From: Clostridiales bacterium
GTDB lineage: Bacteria > Bacillota > Clostridia > Oscillospirales > Oscillospiraceae
Direction of reading: 5' to 3'
Assembly (NCBI GenBank): GCA_004556965.1
Contig: SFFE01000002.1
Coordinates: forward strand, 62,001-126,000
Length of the DNA: 64,000 nt
Each line of letters starts with the position of its first letter. The stretch's first letter is position 1. Under the pieces are notes generated by a model. The model was not told the origin of the DNA. It did no database searches and was given only the letters and a program-made list of their open reading frames with translations. Shown here piece by piece: positions 1-8,229 of this stretch. Position numbers and translations under genes: made by a program.

Positions 1-1049
1 CAACGTGCGACGACCTGACGAAGGAGGTCGTGGCCGGGGCGTTCGGGCTGAAGCTCGTGCTGAACGAAGCGGAGGAGGCGCGCCTGCGCGGTCTGTACCG
101 CGAGCGCAACAGCTATATGACGGAAAACCACCTCCAGCAGGTCATGCTGCCGGAGGGCTGCACCGTGCTGCAAAACGACTGGGGCACCGCACCCGCCTGT
201 GCGTTTGAAAAGGACGGCTGTCTCGTCATCATGCTGCCCGGCCCCCCGCTGGAGTGCGGCCCGCTGCTGCAATACCGTGTGCGCCCGCTGCTGGAGGCGC
301 GGTCGGACAGTCTCATTCTCTCGCACAGCGTCAAGATTTTTGGCATCGGCGAGGGCACGATGGAGTACCGTCTGCGCGACCTCATGAACGAAATGACGAA
401 CCCCACCCTTGCGCCGTATGCCAAGGAGGGCGAGTGTCTCGTGCGCGTCACGGCCAAGGCAAAGACAGCCGGGGAAGCCGAAGCGATGATCGCTCCGTGG
501 GTCGAGCGCGTGCAGCGCGAGCTGGGCGAGTTCGCCTACGGCGTGGACACGCCGAATATCCAGACCTGCGCCATGGAGCTGCTCATGCAGCAGGGTAAGA
601 CGATCGCCGTCGCCGAGAGCTGCACCGGCGGCCTCGTCGGCGATCTGATGACGAACGTGCCCGGCGCGTCCGGCGTGTTCAAGGGCGGCGTCATCGTGTA
701 TACGGATGAGATGAAAGCACGTCTGCTCGGCATCGACCCGGCGTATATCGCGCAGCACGGCGCCGTCAGCCGCGAGGTGGCCATCGCCATGGCGGAGCGC
801 GCGCGCCAAACGCTCGGCGCCGATCTCGCCCTGAGCGTCACCGGCCTTGCCGGGCCTGCGGGGGACGGGGTGCACACGGTCGGCACCGTGTTCGTCGCGC
901 TCGCCGCGCCGGAGGGCACGTATGTCCGCCGGCTGTATAAAGACAAGTGGGGCCGCGAGCGCATCAAGCACGCCGCCGCCAACCACGCCTTCGACATGGT
1001 GCGCCGTTATCTCACCGGCCTGCCTGTCGAGTTCGACGAAACCTGCTGA
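1..1049 (+). CDS. cinA: CinA-family protein, 3' part (5' end outside window)
   Basis: The gene is open at the left edge; the frame reads from base 3 with a TCDDLTKEV segment typical of the end of the MoaB/MogA-like (COG1058) domain, so the true start lies upstream. About 350 residues remain. The first ~180 belong to the MoaB-like and middle domains. The C-terminal ~160 form the PncC (nicotinamide mononucleotide amidohydrolase) domain, recognised by AVAESCTGG, a GVIVY segment and SVTGLAGP. The family recycles NMN to nicotinate mononucleotide, which fits the NAD-salvage genes near 60 kb, although the two loci are not adjacent. A hairpin follows the stop codon. Family assignment is firm; catalytic activity is inferred. 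Confidence 0.93.
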   Translation, partial: TCDDLTKEVVAGAFGLKLVLNEAEEARLRGLYRERNSYMTENHLQQVMLPEGCTVLQNDWGTAPACAFEKDGCLVIMLPGPPLECGPLLQYRVRPLLEARSDSLILSHSVKIFGIGEGTMEYRLRDLMNEMTNPTLAPYAKEGECLVRVTAKAKTAGEAEAMIAPWVERVQRELGEFAYGVDTPNIQTCAMELLMQQGKTIAVAESCTGGLVGDLMTNVPGASGVFKGGVIVYTDEMKARLLGIDPAYIAQHGAVSREVAIAMAERARQTLGADLALSVTGLAGPAGDGVHTVGTVFVALAAPEGTYVRRLYKDKWGRERIKHAAANHAFDMVRRYLTGLPVEFDETC

Positions 1050-1054
1050 ACGAA

Positions 1055-1087
1055 ACACGCCCTGCGTATGTACTGCGCAGGGCGTGT
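1055..1087 (+). terminator. Hairpin after cinA
   Basis: A perfect 12-bp stem (ACACGCCCTGCG paired with its complement, 9-nt loop) begins 6 nt after the cinA stop. No T-run follows, so it may be a 3'-end-protecting or weak terminator hairpin rather than a classic intrinsic terminator. Confidence 0.55.
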
Positions 1088-1126
1088 CTGGCATGGAACT
1101 CATTTGCAAAGAACGGTTGACATAAC

Positions 1127-1594
1127 ATGGGGCACTTTGGATTTTCCTATATCGGTCTGGTGTTTTTACTGCTGCTTCTGGTACCGAATCTGCTCTGGAC
1201 ACGTTACAAGCCGGCGGGGTACACCCCGTCAGGTGAGAACCGCGTTCTGGCGGCATTTGAGCGTGTGGGAGAGGTGAGTACCGTGGTCACGTCGCTGCTA
1301 TTTTCCGATACGAACCCGCACGGATGGTCAGCGTGGTCTTGGTGGCTGATTGCAGCCTGCATGCTCATGGCGCTGTATGAATTCTGGTGGATCCGGTATT
1401 TCCGCAGCGAAAGAATGTTGGCGGATTTTTATCGCAGTCTGCTCGGCGTCCCGGTCGCGGGTGCGACGCTGCCAGTGGCGGCGTTCTTTCTGCTGGGGAT
1501 CTATGGCCGCGTCGTCTGGCTGATGCTCTCGGCTGTCATCCTTGGCGTCGGGCACATCGGCATTCACCTGCAGCACCGGAGCGCGCTTGACTGA
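1127..1594 (+). CDS. Small multi-pass membrane protein of unknown function
   Basis: 155 residues with about four hydrophobic segments (near residues 5-23, 66-84, 103-124 and 126-146) and a short charged loop containing WWIRYFRSERM. The N-terminal LVPNLLWTRYKPAGY resembles a recurrent family of uncharacterised integral membrane proteins in Firmicutes. No catalytic motif was recognised. It sits 77 nt after cinA, past the cinA hairpin, and its stop codon is the first codon of a 58-bp perfect palindrome, which probably ends its transcript. Function unknown. Confidence 0.75.
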   Translation: MGHFGFSYIGLVFLLLLLVPNLLWTRYKPAGYTPSGENRVLAAFERVGEVSTVVTSLLFSDTNPHGWSAWSWWLIAACMLMALYEFWWIRYFRSERMLADFYRSLLGVPVAGATLPVAAFFLLGIYGRVVWLMLSAVILGVGHIGIHLQHRSALD

Positions 1595-1649
1595 TAAAAG
1601 AATCCCACGCCTGATGGTACGTACCATCAGGCGTGGGATTCTTTTATCA
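1592..1649. terminator. 58-bp perfect palindrome, probable bidirectional terminator
   Basis: 29-bp arms match without a mismatch or loop around the centre at 1620/1621. The left arm begins at the stop codon of the membrane protein gene. The arms start with TGATAAAAGAATCCC and end in its complement, so a T-rich 3' flank exists on either strand. It lies between a plus-strand gene and the convergent minus-strand acyltransferase gene. Confidence 0.7.
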
Positions 1650-1753
1650 TAAATGCCTGGCTTTTGGATATGTGCCCGATGCATTGCGTTGCGTCTCGCA
1701 ACGCACGCCGCGTCTCCGACGAGACCCAACGAAGTGGTCTCGGAGGATCAGAA

Positions 1754-1823
1754 AGAACGGGGAAGCGGAGATGGAGCCGCCGCGCCCTGCGCGGCTGCGA
1801 AATGGAGCGCGCCCGTTCTGACG
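1754..1823. repeat. Structured intergenic repeat, copy 1
   Basis: A ~70-bp element bounded by the inverted ends AGAACGGG and CCCGTTCT. It closely matches a second copy at 16455-16523 in the same orientation. Upstream lie a perfect 8-bp hairpin (1686-1704, GCGTTGCG stem) and an imperfect CTCCGA/GAGACC hairpin near 1715-1747. It contains no credible ORF and lies just beyond the stop of the minus-strand acyltransferase gene. It is either a REP-like element or a structured transcript end. Confidence 0.6.
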
Positions 1824-1826
1824 CTT

Positions 1827-2936
1827 TCAGTCCAGCTCCTTGAGGAAGCAGCGGCGGCGCTTGTGCTGCTCTTTGTCGAGCTTGCGCCACTGGGCGAGAA
1901 TTTTGTCGTTCGTCTCCAGCATCGGGCCGGTCTCGGCAAACTGAATCTCGTGCCGGATGCAGCTCTGGCAGACGTGGTCGAGAATGACGGCGTTGATGCC
2001 GGCGGTCTGCAGGTCGGGACGCACGGCGATCAGCAGCATGACGAGCGTGTCGCTGTGCTTCATGTCGTGCAGCACGTTGTACCAGCCGAAGGGAAAGAGC
2101 TTGCCGCTGCACGCCTGCAGCGCGACGGAGGGATCCGGCAGGCTGACGCCGAAAGCGACCATGTTCTCCTGTTCGTCCATGACAAAGCACGCAAACTCCG
2201 GGTTCACCAGCGGAATGAACTTATCCGCGTACCGGTTGATCTGCTCATCCGAAAGCTCCACCACGCCGTAAAGCGGGGCGTAGGCCGCGTTCACGAGCTG
2301 GAATACCTGCCGCACGTAGGGGCGGTATTCCGATTTGCGGCGCAGCTGCGCCACGTGCAGATTTTTGCGCTCCAGAATGCGCTGCGCGAGCCGGTGCAGA
2401 CGCTCGGCATCCTCGCTGCCGGCGGCTGGCGCGGTGATGCGGTACTCGATCCAGTCCACATCCTTGTGATAGCCGAGCCGTTCCAGATGCTCCGGATAAT
2501 ACGGATGGTTATAATTTGTGATAAACAGGCTCCGGCGGTCGAAGCCCTCTACGAGCATGCCCTCGCGGTCGAGATCGGTAAAGCCGAGCGGGCCGTGCAC
2601 CTCCGTGCAGCCCTTTTCGCGCGCCCAGCTTTCCACGGCGGCGAACAGCGCGGCGGACACGTCCGCGTCGTCGATGAAATCGACCTGAGAAAAGCGCATC
2701 CGATGCGTGCCAAATTTTTCGTTGGCCTTGTGACTGAGAATCGCGCCGATCCGTCCGACGATTTCCCCGTCCCGGTAGGCGAGAAACGCCTTGGCCTCGC
2801 AGTAGGCAAAGGCGGGATTTTTCCCCGGCGTCCAGTCGGCGAGGTCGTCGCTGTAAAACGAGGGAATGAAATTGGGGTTGCCCCGGTAAAGCTCGTTGGG
2901 ATAGTTCATGAACCGGCGAAGCTGCGCTTTCGTCAC
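1827..2936 (-). CDS. GNAT-like N-acetyltransferase family protein
   Basis: 369 residues from a GTG start. The N-terminal half (FLAYRDGEIVGRIGAI, then a FSQVDFIDD segment and GPLGFTDLDREG) has the beta-strand pattern of GNAT proteins; the C-terminal half also looks GNAT-like (ICHEIQFAETG-type segment reading as RHEIQFAETGPMLETND). The arrangement matches a family of tandem-GNAT uncharacterised proteins. The start is uncertain: homologous-looking coding (AVTIEEVVTKAQ) continues upstream of 2936 to a stop at 3030-3032, but I find no ATG there, and several GGAGG sites lie at 2980-3025. It is transcribed alone, convergent to the preceding gene. Substrate unknown. Confidence 0.75.
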   Translation of the reverse strand: MTKAQLRRFMNYPNELYRGNPNFIPSFYSDDLADWTPGKNPAFAYCEAKAFLAYRDGEIVGRIGAILSHKANEKFGTHRMRFSQVDFIDDADVSAALFAAVESWAREKGCTEVHGPLGFTDLDREGMLVEGFDRRSLFITNYNHPYYPEHLERLGYHKDVDWIEYRITAPAAGSEDAERLHRLAQRILERKNLHVAQLRRKSEYRPYVRQVFQLVNAAYAPLYGVVELSDEQINRYADKFIPLVNPEFACFVMDEQENMVAFGVSLPDPSVALQACSGKLFPFGWYNVLHDMKHSDTLVMLLIAVRPDLQTAGINAVILDHVCQSCIRHEIQFAETGPMLETNDKILAQWRKLDKEQHKRRRCFLKELD

Positions 2937-3031
2937 GACCTCTTCAATGGTGACGGCGCTGGCCGTTGTGCTGCAAACCTCCGTGGGGATTCCTCCTCTG
3001 CTGACAGACCACAGTCTGCGAATTCCTCCCT

Positions 3032-3060
3032 ATCTTATACCTGTTTTCTACAAAATTCAA
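3032..3060 (-). promoter_or_regulatory. Candidate promoter for the acyltransferase gene
   Basis: On the minus strand, TTGAAT (3055-3060) and TAAGAT (3032-3037) are separated by 17 nt, about 95 nt upstream of the annotated start. Purine-rich GGAGG stretches follow downstream. Confidence 0.4.
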
Positions 3061-3465
3061 TTCCAATTCCCATTGCTTTTTCCTCACAATTTTCTTAAGA
3101 TGAGATCAAGAACGGAGCACGGCGCAATCATATGCCGTCACAGACGAAGAACCGCCGTGACGGCAGGCATGGCTTGCTTTTGTGTGCGTTCGCGCGGCCA
3201 AAAATTCCGGACACGGTTGGATGACCGTGAAAATTATACTAGTTGTTATCAAACGAAGAACAGATTACGCACTGTTGCAGGGTGCGTTCGATTTCCGAAC
3301 AGACGTTCGCCAATCACCTGCTGCTGTGGTGAATATATATTGTGACCTGAAAAATATTGCATGCGCCAAAAACAGTTTTTTGCTGGATTTCAGGCGCCTT
3401 TTTTGTCGGTTTGGCCGAAAGTTCGAAAAATGGAAGAAAAAGAGAAACTATATATAAATATAGTA
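3061..3465. other. AT-rich intergenic stretch without a supported gene
   Basis: The stretch between the divergent acyltransferase and nucleotidyltransferase genes contains only short ORFs lacking ribosome binding sites or recognisable protein features. A weak terminator-like hairpin (GCGCC at 3363-3367 with GGCGC at 3393-3397, then six T at 3399-3404) precedes the promoter at 3466-3493. Nothing else could be supported. Confidence 0.5.
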
Positions 3466-3493
3466 TTGATTAACTGTCAGAATGTGATAAAAT
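3466..3493 (+). promoter_or_regulatory. Promoter for the 3.5-8.2 kb operon
   Basis: TTGATT (3466-3471) and TAAAAT (3488-3493) with a 16-nt spacer, about 55 nt upstream of the ATG at 3549. The predicted transcription start near 3500 excludes the in-frame ATG at 3492 as the translation start. Confidence 0.6.
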
Positions 3494-3548
3494 GATTCAG
3501 AATCGAGTAGTATGCGATTTTTGCAATTTCCCGTCGAGGAGGGACGCC

Positions 3549-4778
3549 ATGACCGCTGCGGAACAACAACTGATCGGGTGTCTCCGCGCGTTCTGCCGGA
3601 ATGAACCGGCTGACCGCGTGTCGGGCGTGCAGCCGGAGGAGCTGCACCGGCTCGCCGCCGTACATAAGCTGGTGCCGGTGGTGTATGAAGCGCTCTCCGG
3701 TGAGCCGGAGGCGTTCGGCGAAGCACGTCTTCGCTGGAAGCAGGAGGCGACGCTCTCCGTCGCCCTGCAGGCCAAGCGGACGGAAGCGGCGCTGCGCCTG
3801 TGCGCGGCACTGAACGCGGTGGACGTGCCCTACGCGCTGGTCAAGGGACTGATCTGCCGCAGCCTGTATCCGCACCCGGATCACCGCGCCTCGGCGGATG
3901 AGGATCTGTTCGTCCTGCCGGAGCACCGCGCGGCCTGTGAGGCCGTGCTGGAAGCGCAGGGGCTTGTCTGTGCGGAGCCTGGTGAGACGGAGTCAAACTG
4001 GAGCTGCGCGGAGAGCGGCCTTGCCATTGAGCTGCATCTGCAATTGTTTTCGGAGGAGTACGAAGCCGAGCGGCGGATGAACGCCTATTTCAGAGAAGCC
4101 GCCGCGCGCTGCGAATTTGAGACGGTCTCCGGCGTGCCGGTGCGCACGCTTGCGCCGCAGGATCATTTTCTGCTGCTTGTGTGCCACGCGCTCAAGCATT
4201 TTCACTACAGCGGCTTTGGTCTGCGCACGCTGAGCGATATCGGGCTTTTTGCCACGCGCTACGGCAGCCGGTTCGACTGGACGGAGATCCGGCGGATGCT
4301 GGACGAGGTGGGCGGCATGGTGTTTTGCAGCCACGTGCTGCACATCTGCCAGACGCAGTTTGTTTATGACGGCGCGGCGGCGGGCTATATCCCGGAGATC
4401 GCCGGCTCGGACGAGGCGCTGCTCACCGATGTGCTCGACGCCGGCGTCTACGGACAGAGCACGATGAGCCGCAAGCACAGCGCGAACATCGTGCTGCAGA
4501 ATCTGAAACACGCAGAACCGGGAAGCGGGCGCGGCGGCGTGCTGCGCGCGCTGTTTCCGCCGCGCGCGGCGCTCGTTTCGCGCTACCCGGCACTGAAAAA
4601 AGCGCCCGTGCTGCTGCCGGCCGTCTGGCTGGCGCGCATCGGGACATACGGCGCGGATATGCTGCGCGGCAAACTGCCGCGCGCTTCCGCGGCCGAGAGT
4701 ATCGAGCTTGGAAAAAGACGAACGGAACTGATGAGACAGTATGGAGTTTTCGAGGAAAGTCAAACAGAAGATCGCTGA
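3549..4778 (+). CDS. NTP_transf_5-type nucleotidyltransferase family protein
   Basis: 409 residues from the ATG at 3549, which has GAGGAGGG 5 nt upstream. The N-terminal half has the NTP_transf_5 signature: ALVKG at 96-100, followed by SADEDLFV at 115-122, whose D117/D119 pair is the presumed metal site. Proteins of this family occur beside HprK-like kinases and PqqD proteins in peptide-modification loci, including paeninodin-type lasso peptide clusters, and beside EPS genes. It is first in a tight operon and overlaps the ABC transporter gene by 38 nt, implying coupled translation. Its acceptor is unknown: a peptide or a glycan precursor are both possible. Family assignment is good; function is inferred. 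Confidence 0.82.
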   Translation: MTAAEQQLIGCLRAFCRNEPADRVSGVQPEELHRLAAVHKLVPVVYEALSGEPEAFGEARLRWKQEATLSVALQAKRTEAALRLCAALNAVDVPYALVKGLICRSLYPHPDHRASADEDLFVLPEHRAACEAVLEAQGLVCAEPGETESNWSCAESGLAIELHLQLFSEEYEAERRMNAYFREAAARCEFETVSGVPVRTLAPQDHFLLLVCHALKHFHYSGFGLRTLSDIGLFATRYGSRFDWTEIRRMLDEVGGMVFCSHVLHICQTQFVYDGAAAGYIPEIAGSDEALLTDVLDAGVYGQSTMSRKHSANIVLQNLKHAEPGSGRGGVLRALFPPRAALVSRYPALKKAPVLLPAVWLARIGTYGADMLRGKLPRASAAESIELGKRRTELMRQYGVFEESQTEDR

Positions 4779-6468
4779 CGGTACCTTCCGCGAGATGTGG
4801 GCCGAGGCCAAATGGATGTTCACCTACATCCGCCGCTACCGCGCGGTGGTATGCATCCACATCGTCCTCGGCATCCTCGGCACGATGATGTCCCTGCTCT
4901 CCAGCGTCGCCATGAAGCAGCTTATCGACGTGGTCACCGGTTTTGAGACCGGCGCGATCTGGACGGCGGCGGCCTATATGGCGGGCATGATGGTCGGAAG
5001 CGTGCTGATGCAGGCGGCTGCCTCGCGCATCGCGGCGGTCATCAACATCCGCGTGCAGAACGGCATTCAGGCCGAGGTGTACGACCGGATGCTGCGCACC
5101 GACTGGGAGTCGCTCGAACAGTTTCGCAGCGGCGACCTGCTCAACCGTCTCAACGGCGACGTCAGCAGCGTGGCCAGCGGCGTGACGAGCTTTTTGCCGA
5201 GCTTCGTCTCCGGCGCGGTGCAGTTTGTCGGCTCGCTCGTCATCATTTTGTGCTACGACCCCGTCATGGCGCTCATCGCGCTCGTCGGCGCGCCGCTGTC
5301 GGTCGTCTGCTCGCGCGTGCTCGTGCGCCGGATGCGCGACTATAACAAACGTATGAAGACCATCAGCAGCGAGGTCATGTCGTTTCACGACGACTCGTTC
5401 CGCAATCTCACGTCCATCAAGGCGTTCGGCGTTATGGACGGTTTCCGCGACCGGATGCTTGCCATGCAGGAGAAATACCGCGCCGCGTTTCTGGACTATA
5501 ACCGCTTTTCCGTCACGGCGAGCATGGTCATGTCGCTCGTCGGACTGCTCATTTCGGCCGGGTGCTTCGGCTGGGGCGTGTACCGTCTGTGGACGCACGC
5601 CATCTCCTACGGCACCATGACCATGTTCCTGACGCTGACGAATATGCTGCGCGCCGCGTTTTCCACAATCATCGGTCTGGTGCCGACGGCGATCTCCATC
5701 ACCACCTCCGCCGGGCGTCTCATGGCGGTCGTGGAGCTGCCGGAGGAGCCGGGTGCGCGCGACGCGGCACCGGACTTCACCGGCGACTGCACCGTCACGC
5801 TCGACGACGTGACCTTTGCCTATCAGGACGGGGAGCCGGTGCTGGAGCACATCCACTTTTCCGCTGCCCCCGGCGAGATCGTGGCGCTGACCGGCCCCTC
5901 CGGCGAGGGGAAGACGACTATGATCCGCCTGATGCTGGGGCTGATCCGTCCGCACGAGGGCAGGGCGGTGCTCACGGACGAGAGGGGCGCGGCGCACCCC
6001 ATCTCCGCCGCGACGCGCAGCGCCTTCAGCTACGTGCCGCAGGGCAACACCGTTTTTGCCGGCACGATCGCGGACAATCTCCGCATGGTTTGCCCGGAGG
6101 CGACGGACGCGGCGCTGATCGCGGCGCTGAAGACCGCCTGTGCATGGGAATTTATCGAAAAGCTGCCGGACGGCATTTACAGCGGCACCGGCGAGCTGGG
6201 GCACGGCCTGTCCGAAGGGCAGGCGCAGCGCATCGCCGTGGCGCGCGCACTGCTGCGCCGCGCGCCGATCCTGCTGCTGGACGAGGCGACCAGCGCGCTC
6301 GATGAGGACACCGAGCGGCGGATGCTGCAAAACATCATGGACAGCGGCGATGTGCGCACCTGCATCCTCATCACACACCGGCCGAATACCGCCCGCATCT
6401 GCAACCGGCGCTATGTGCTGCGCGGCACGGCGCTGTCTGAGGCGGCGGAAGAGGAGCTGCGCGTATGA
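4741..6468 (+). CDS. ABC transporter, fused permease and ATPase (exporter type)
   Basis: 575 residues. The N-terminal ~310 residues carry six membrane segments of an exporter-type ABC permease; no N-terminal C39 peptidase domain is present. The ATPase domain has Walker A GPSGEGKT (385-392), signature LSEGQ (490-494), Walker B ILLLDEA with D514/E515, and the switch H546 in LITHR. Such half-transporters act as homodimers to export peptides, lipids or drugs. The start overlaps the nucleotidyltransferase gene, and the stop overlaps the peptidase start (ATGA), so the three are translationally coupled. The context suggests export of a modified peptide or an envelope precursor. The substrate is not readable from sequence. 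Confidence 0.92.
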   Translation: MEFSRKVKQKIADGTFREMWAEAKWMFTYIRRYRAVVCIHIVLGILGTMMSLLSSVAMKQLIDVVTGFETGAIWTAAAYMAGMMVGSVLMQAAASRIAAVINIRVQNGIQAEVYDRMLRTDWESLEQFRSGDLLNRLNGDVSSVASGVTSFLPSFVSGAVQFVGSLVIILCYDPVMALIALVGAPLSVVCSRVLVRRMRDYNKRMKTISSEVMSFHDDSFRNLTSIKAFGVMDGFRDRMLAMQEKYRAAFLDYNRFSVTASMVMSLVGLLISAGCFGWGVYRLWTHAISYGTMTMFLTLTNMLRAAFSTIIGLVPTAISITTSAGRLMAVVELPEEPGARDAAPDFTGDCTVTLDDVTFAYQDGEPVLEHIHFSAAPGEIVALTGPSGEGKTTMIRLMLGLIRPHEGRAVLTDERGAAHPISAATRSAFSYVPQGNTVFAGTIADNLRMVCPEATDAALIAALKTACAWEFIEKLPDGIYSGTGELGHGLSEGQAQRIAVARALLRRAPILLLDEATSALDEDTERRMLQNIMDSGDVRTCILITHRPNTARICNRRYVLRGTALSEAAEEELRV

Positions 6469-6905
6469 AGAAGATTTTCGCTGCGGACGTGCTCATTCCG
6501 GAATACCGCGCGCTGCTCGCGGAGGGGGCGGAGCTTCCCCTGGTCGTCTCCGGCGGCAGCATGCTGCCGTTTCTGGCGCCGGGACGGGACATGGTGTATC
6601 TCAAAGCGCCGGAGCGCCCGCTGCGCCGGGGCGACATTGCGTTTTACCAGCGCCCGAACGGGCAGTACATTCTACACCGCGTCTGCCGCGCCGAGGGGGA
6701 AAGCCTGTGGTTCGTGGGCGACGCGCAGGATGTGGTGGAAGGCCCCTTGCCGCAGAGCTGCGTGTTTGCGTATGTGACGGCGGCGCGCCGCAAGGACAGG
6801 GTGCAGAAGCCCGGCGTGTTCTGGTGGGATTTCTTTGCCGGGCCGTGGCTGTGCCTGATCGGGCGGCGGCAGCGCATTTTGAAGCTCTACGGCAAACTGA
6901 AATAA
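6465..6905 (+). CDS. S24/S26 signal-peptidase-like protein, SipW/ER-type Ser-His
   Basis: 146 residues. VSGGSMLPFL places the nucleophile at Ser32. The second conserved box reads YILHRV, putting His71 where ordinary bacterial type I signal peptidases have Lys; this Ser/His arrangement is that of SipW/ER-type enzymes. VGDAQ (84-88) matches the third conserved box. There is no clear N-terminal membrane anchor; the C-terminus (WWDFFAGPWLCLIG) is only weakly hydrophobic. It is coupled by a 4-nt overlap to the ABC transporter gene, so it may cleave the transported substrate's leader. This role is inferred from position. Confidence 0.82.
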   Translation: MKKIFAADVLIPEYRALLAEGAELPLVVSGGSMLPFLAPGRDMVYLKAPERPLRRGDIAFYQRPNGQYILHRVCRAEGESLWFVGDAQDVVEGPLPQSCVFAYVTAARRKDRVQKPGVFWWDFFAGPWLCLIGRRQRILKLYGKLK

Positions 6906-6953
6906 CCTGTATTTTGATCGCACTGCGATCCATGTGCGGCAGGGGGGAATACG

Positions 6954-7907
6954 ATGCGGATTTCGTTGGATTATGAAGAAATGATCCCGGTGAACGGCGA
7001 CCGGCAAAGCATCCGGATTCGCTCGGCGGACGCGGAGCATCCGGTGATGCTGTTTCTCCACGGCGGCCCCGGCGTGTGCAACCGGCATCTGGTGCTGCGG
7101 CACAACGGCGCGCTGGCCGACCGCTTTACGCTGGTGTGCTGGGATCAGCGCGCCTCCGGCAAAAGCTTTCGCCCCGAGCAGCTCCGCCAGAGCCTGACGC
7201 CGGAGCAGTATGTGGAGGATACGCGGGCGGTGGTGGAATACCTGTGCCGCCTGTTTGGAAAGAATAAAATCTTCGTCGTCGGCCATTCCTGGGGCTCGTA
7301 TCTGGGCGTGCGGCTGGCGCAGCAGTACCCGGAGCACGTGCAGGCCTATATCGGCGTGGGCCAACTGGTCAACGGCGGGGAAAACGAACGCCTTGGCTAC
7401 GAATTTGCGCTGGAGATGGCCCGGACGGCCGGCAATCAGAAGGAGATCCGGAAGCTGGGCGCGCCGCCGGTGAACGGCGTGTATGCCTCCCACGACGCCA
7501 TGCTGGCGCAGCGGGACTGCGTGGCCAAATACGGCGGCGTGGATTATCACCATCGCGGCGGGATGATCTCGTCCATGGTGCTTCCGCTGCTGCGGACGAA
7601 GGAATACCGCCTTTCGGAGATCGTCCAATACGCCAAAGGCGGAATGTACACCTCGGACACGCTCTGGAACGAGGTTGTCGCCTGCAAATTTGACGAGACG
7701 GTGCCGAGTCTGTCGGTCCCGGTGCTCATCACGCAGGGTGTTCACGATTATACGACGGCCTATGCGCTGGCCGAGGCGTGGTTTCAAAAGCTGTCCGCGC
7801 CGAAAAAGGAGTGGGTCTCCTTTGCGGAGTCGGCGCACTCGCCGAATTATGAAGAAGCGGAAAAGTGGAACCGGGTGGTATCGGAGTTCTGCCTTTCCTG
7901 CCTGTGA
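6954..7907 (+). CDS. Alpha/beta hydrolase, proline-iminopeptidase-like
   Basis: 317 residues, soluble, without signal peptide. It has the oxyanion motif LFLHGGPG, the CWDQRASGKS box seen in prolyl iminopeptidases and related hydrolases, nucleophile elbow GHSWGS with Ser112, and a C-terminal SAHSPN supplying the catalytic His. It follows the peptidase gene by 48 nt in the same operon. The family includes aminopeptidases and esterases, so trimming of a peptide product is possible but unproven. A CCGGCC/GGCCGG hairpin (7909-7925) separates it from the next gene. Confidence 0.85.
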   Translation: MRISLDYEEMIPVNGDRQSIRIRSADAEHPVMLFLHGGPGVCNRHLVLRHNGALADRFTLVCWDQRASGKSFRPEQLRQSLTPEQYVEDTRAVVEYLCRLFGKNKIFVVGHSWGSYLGVRLAQQYPEHVQAYIGVGQLVNGGENERLGYEFALEMARTAGNQKEIRKLGAPPVNGVYASHDAMLAQRDCVAKYGGVDYHHRGGMISSMVLPLLRTKEYRLSEIVQYAKGGMYTSDTLWNEVVACKFDETVPSLSVPVLITQGVHDYTTAYALAEAWFQKLSAPKKEWVSFAESAHSPNYEEAEKWNRVVSEFCLSCL

Positions 7908-7908
7908 G

Positions 7909-7925
7909 CCGGCCGAAGCGGCCGG
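7909..7925 (+). other. Short GC hairpin between hydrolase and pqqD-like genes
   Basis: A perfect 6-bp CCGGCC stem with a 5-nt loop in a 48-nt gap, without a T-run. It may tune differential expression of the downstream small gene. Confidence 0.35.
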
Positions 7926-7955
7926 AGCAAAAACCATTGATGGGAGAAGACAAGC

Positions 7956-8222
7956 ATGCATGCATCCAAAGATTACATCCTCCGCGAGATCGCGGGCGAG
8001 ACCATTCTCATTCCGTCCGGCGCAGCGGCGCAGAAGTTCAACGGCCTTGTCACGCTCAACGAGCTGGGCAGCTTCATCTGGAACGCGCTCTCTGAGGACC
8101 TGACGCTCGACGCGCTTTCCGCGCGCATCACCGACGTGTACGAGATCGACGCCGCGACCGCAAAGGCGGACGCGGAGGAATTCCTGGCCGAGCTGCGCAA
8201 GGTCGGCGCACTGGAGGACTGA
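7956..8222 (+). CDS. PqqD-family protein (possible RiPP recognition element), copy 1
   Basis: 88 residues. The pattern YILREIAGETILIPSG, a hydrophobic LGSFIWNAL helix and the Glu/Ala-rich C-terminal helices are those of stand-alone PqqD proteins. PqqD domains bind RiPP leader peptides and present them to modifying enzymes. The start has TGGGAGA upstream. It ends the nucleotidyltransferase-transporter-peptidase operon and lies 7 nt before the CpsB gene. A second paralogue sits at 13059-13343 with the same LREIAGE core, indicating two leader-binding proteins or a division of labour. Confidence 0.85.
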   Translation: MHASKDYILREIAGETILIPSGAAAQKFNGLVTLNELGSFIWNALSEDLTLDALSARITDVYEIDAATAKADAEEFLAELRKVGALED

Positions 8223-8229
8223 GCGGGCA

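Noticed and set aside
1653..3098. 481-residue ORF antisense to the acyltransferase gene
   Set aside because: No ribosome binding site; composition is a mirror of the real gene's high-GC codon bias. The opposite strand shows GNAT-like motifs.
3182..3457. 91-residue ORF in the AT-rich intergenic stretch
   Set aside because: No ribosome binding site or protein-like pattern; it crosses a terminator-like hairpin.
4423..6378. 651-residue minus-strand ORF opposite the ABC transporter
   Set aside because: Low-complexity His/Arg/Ala-rich translation typical of antisense reading; the plus strand carries all ABC motifs.
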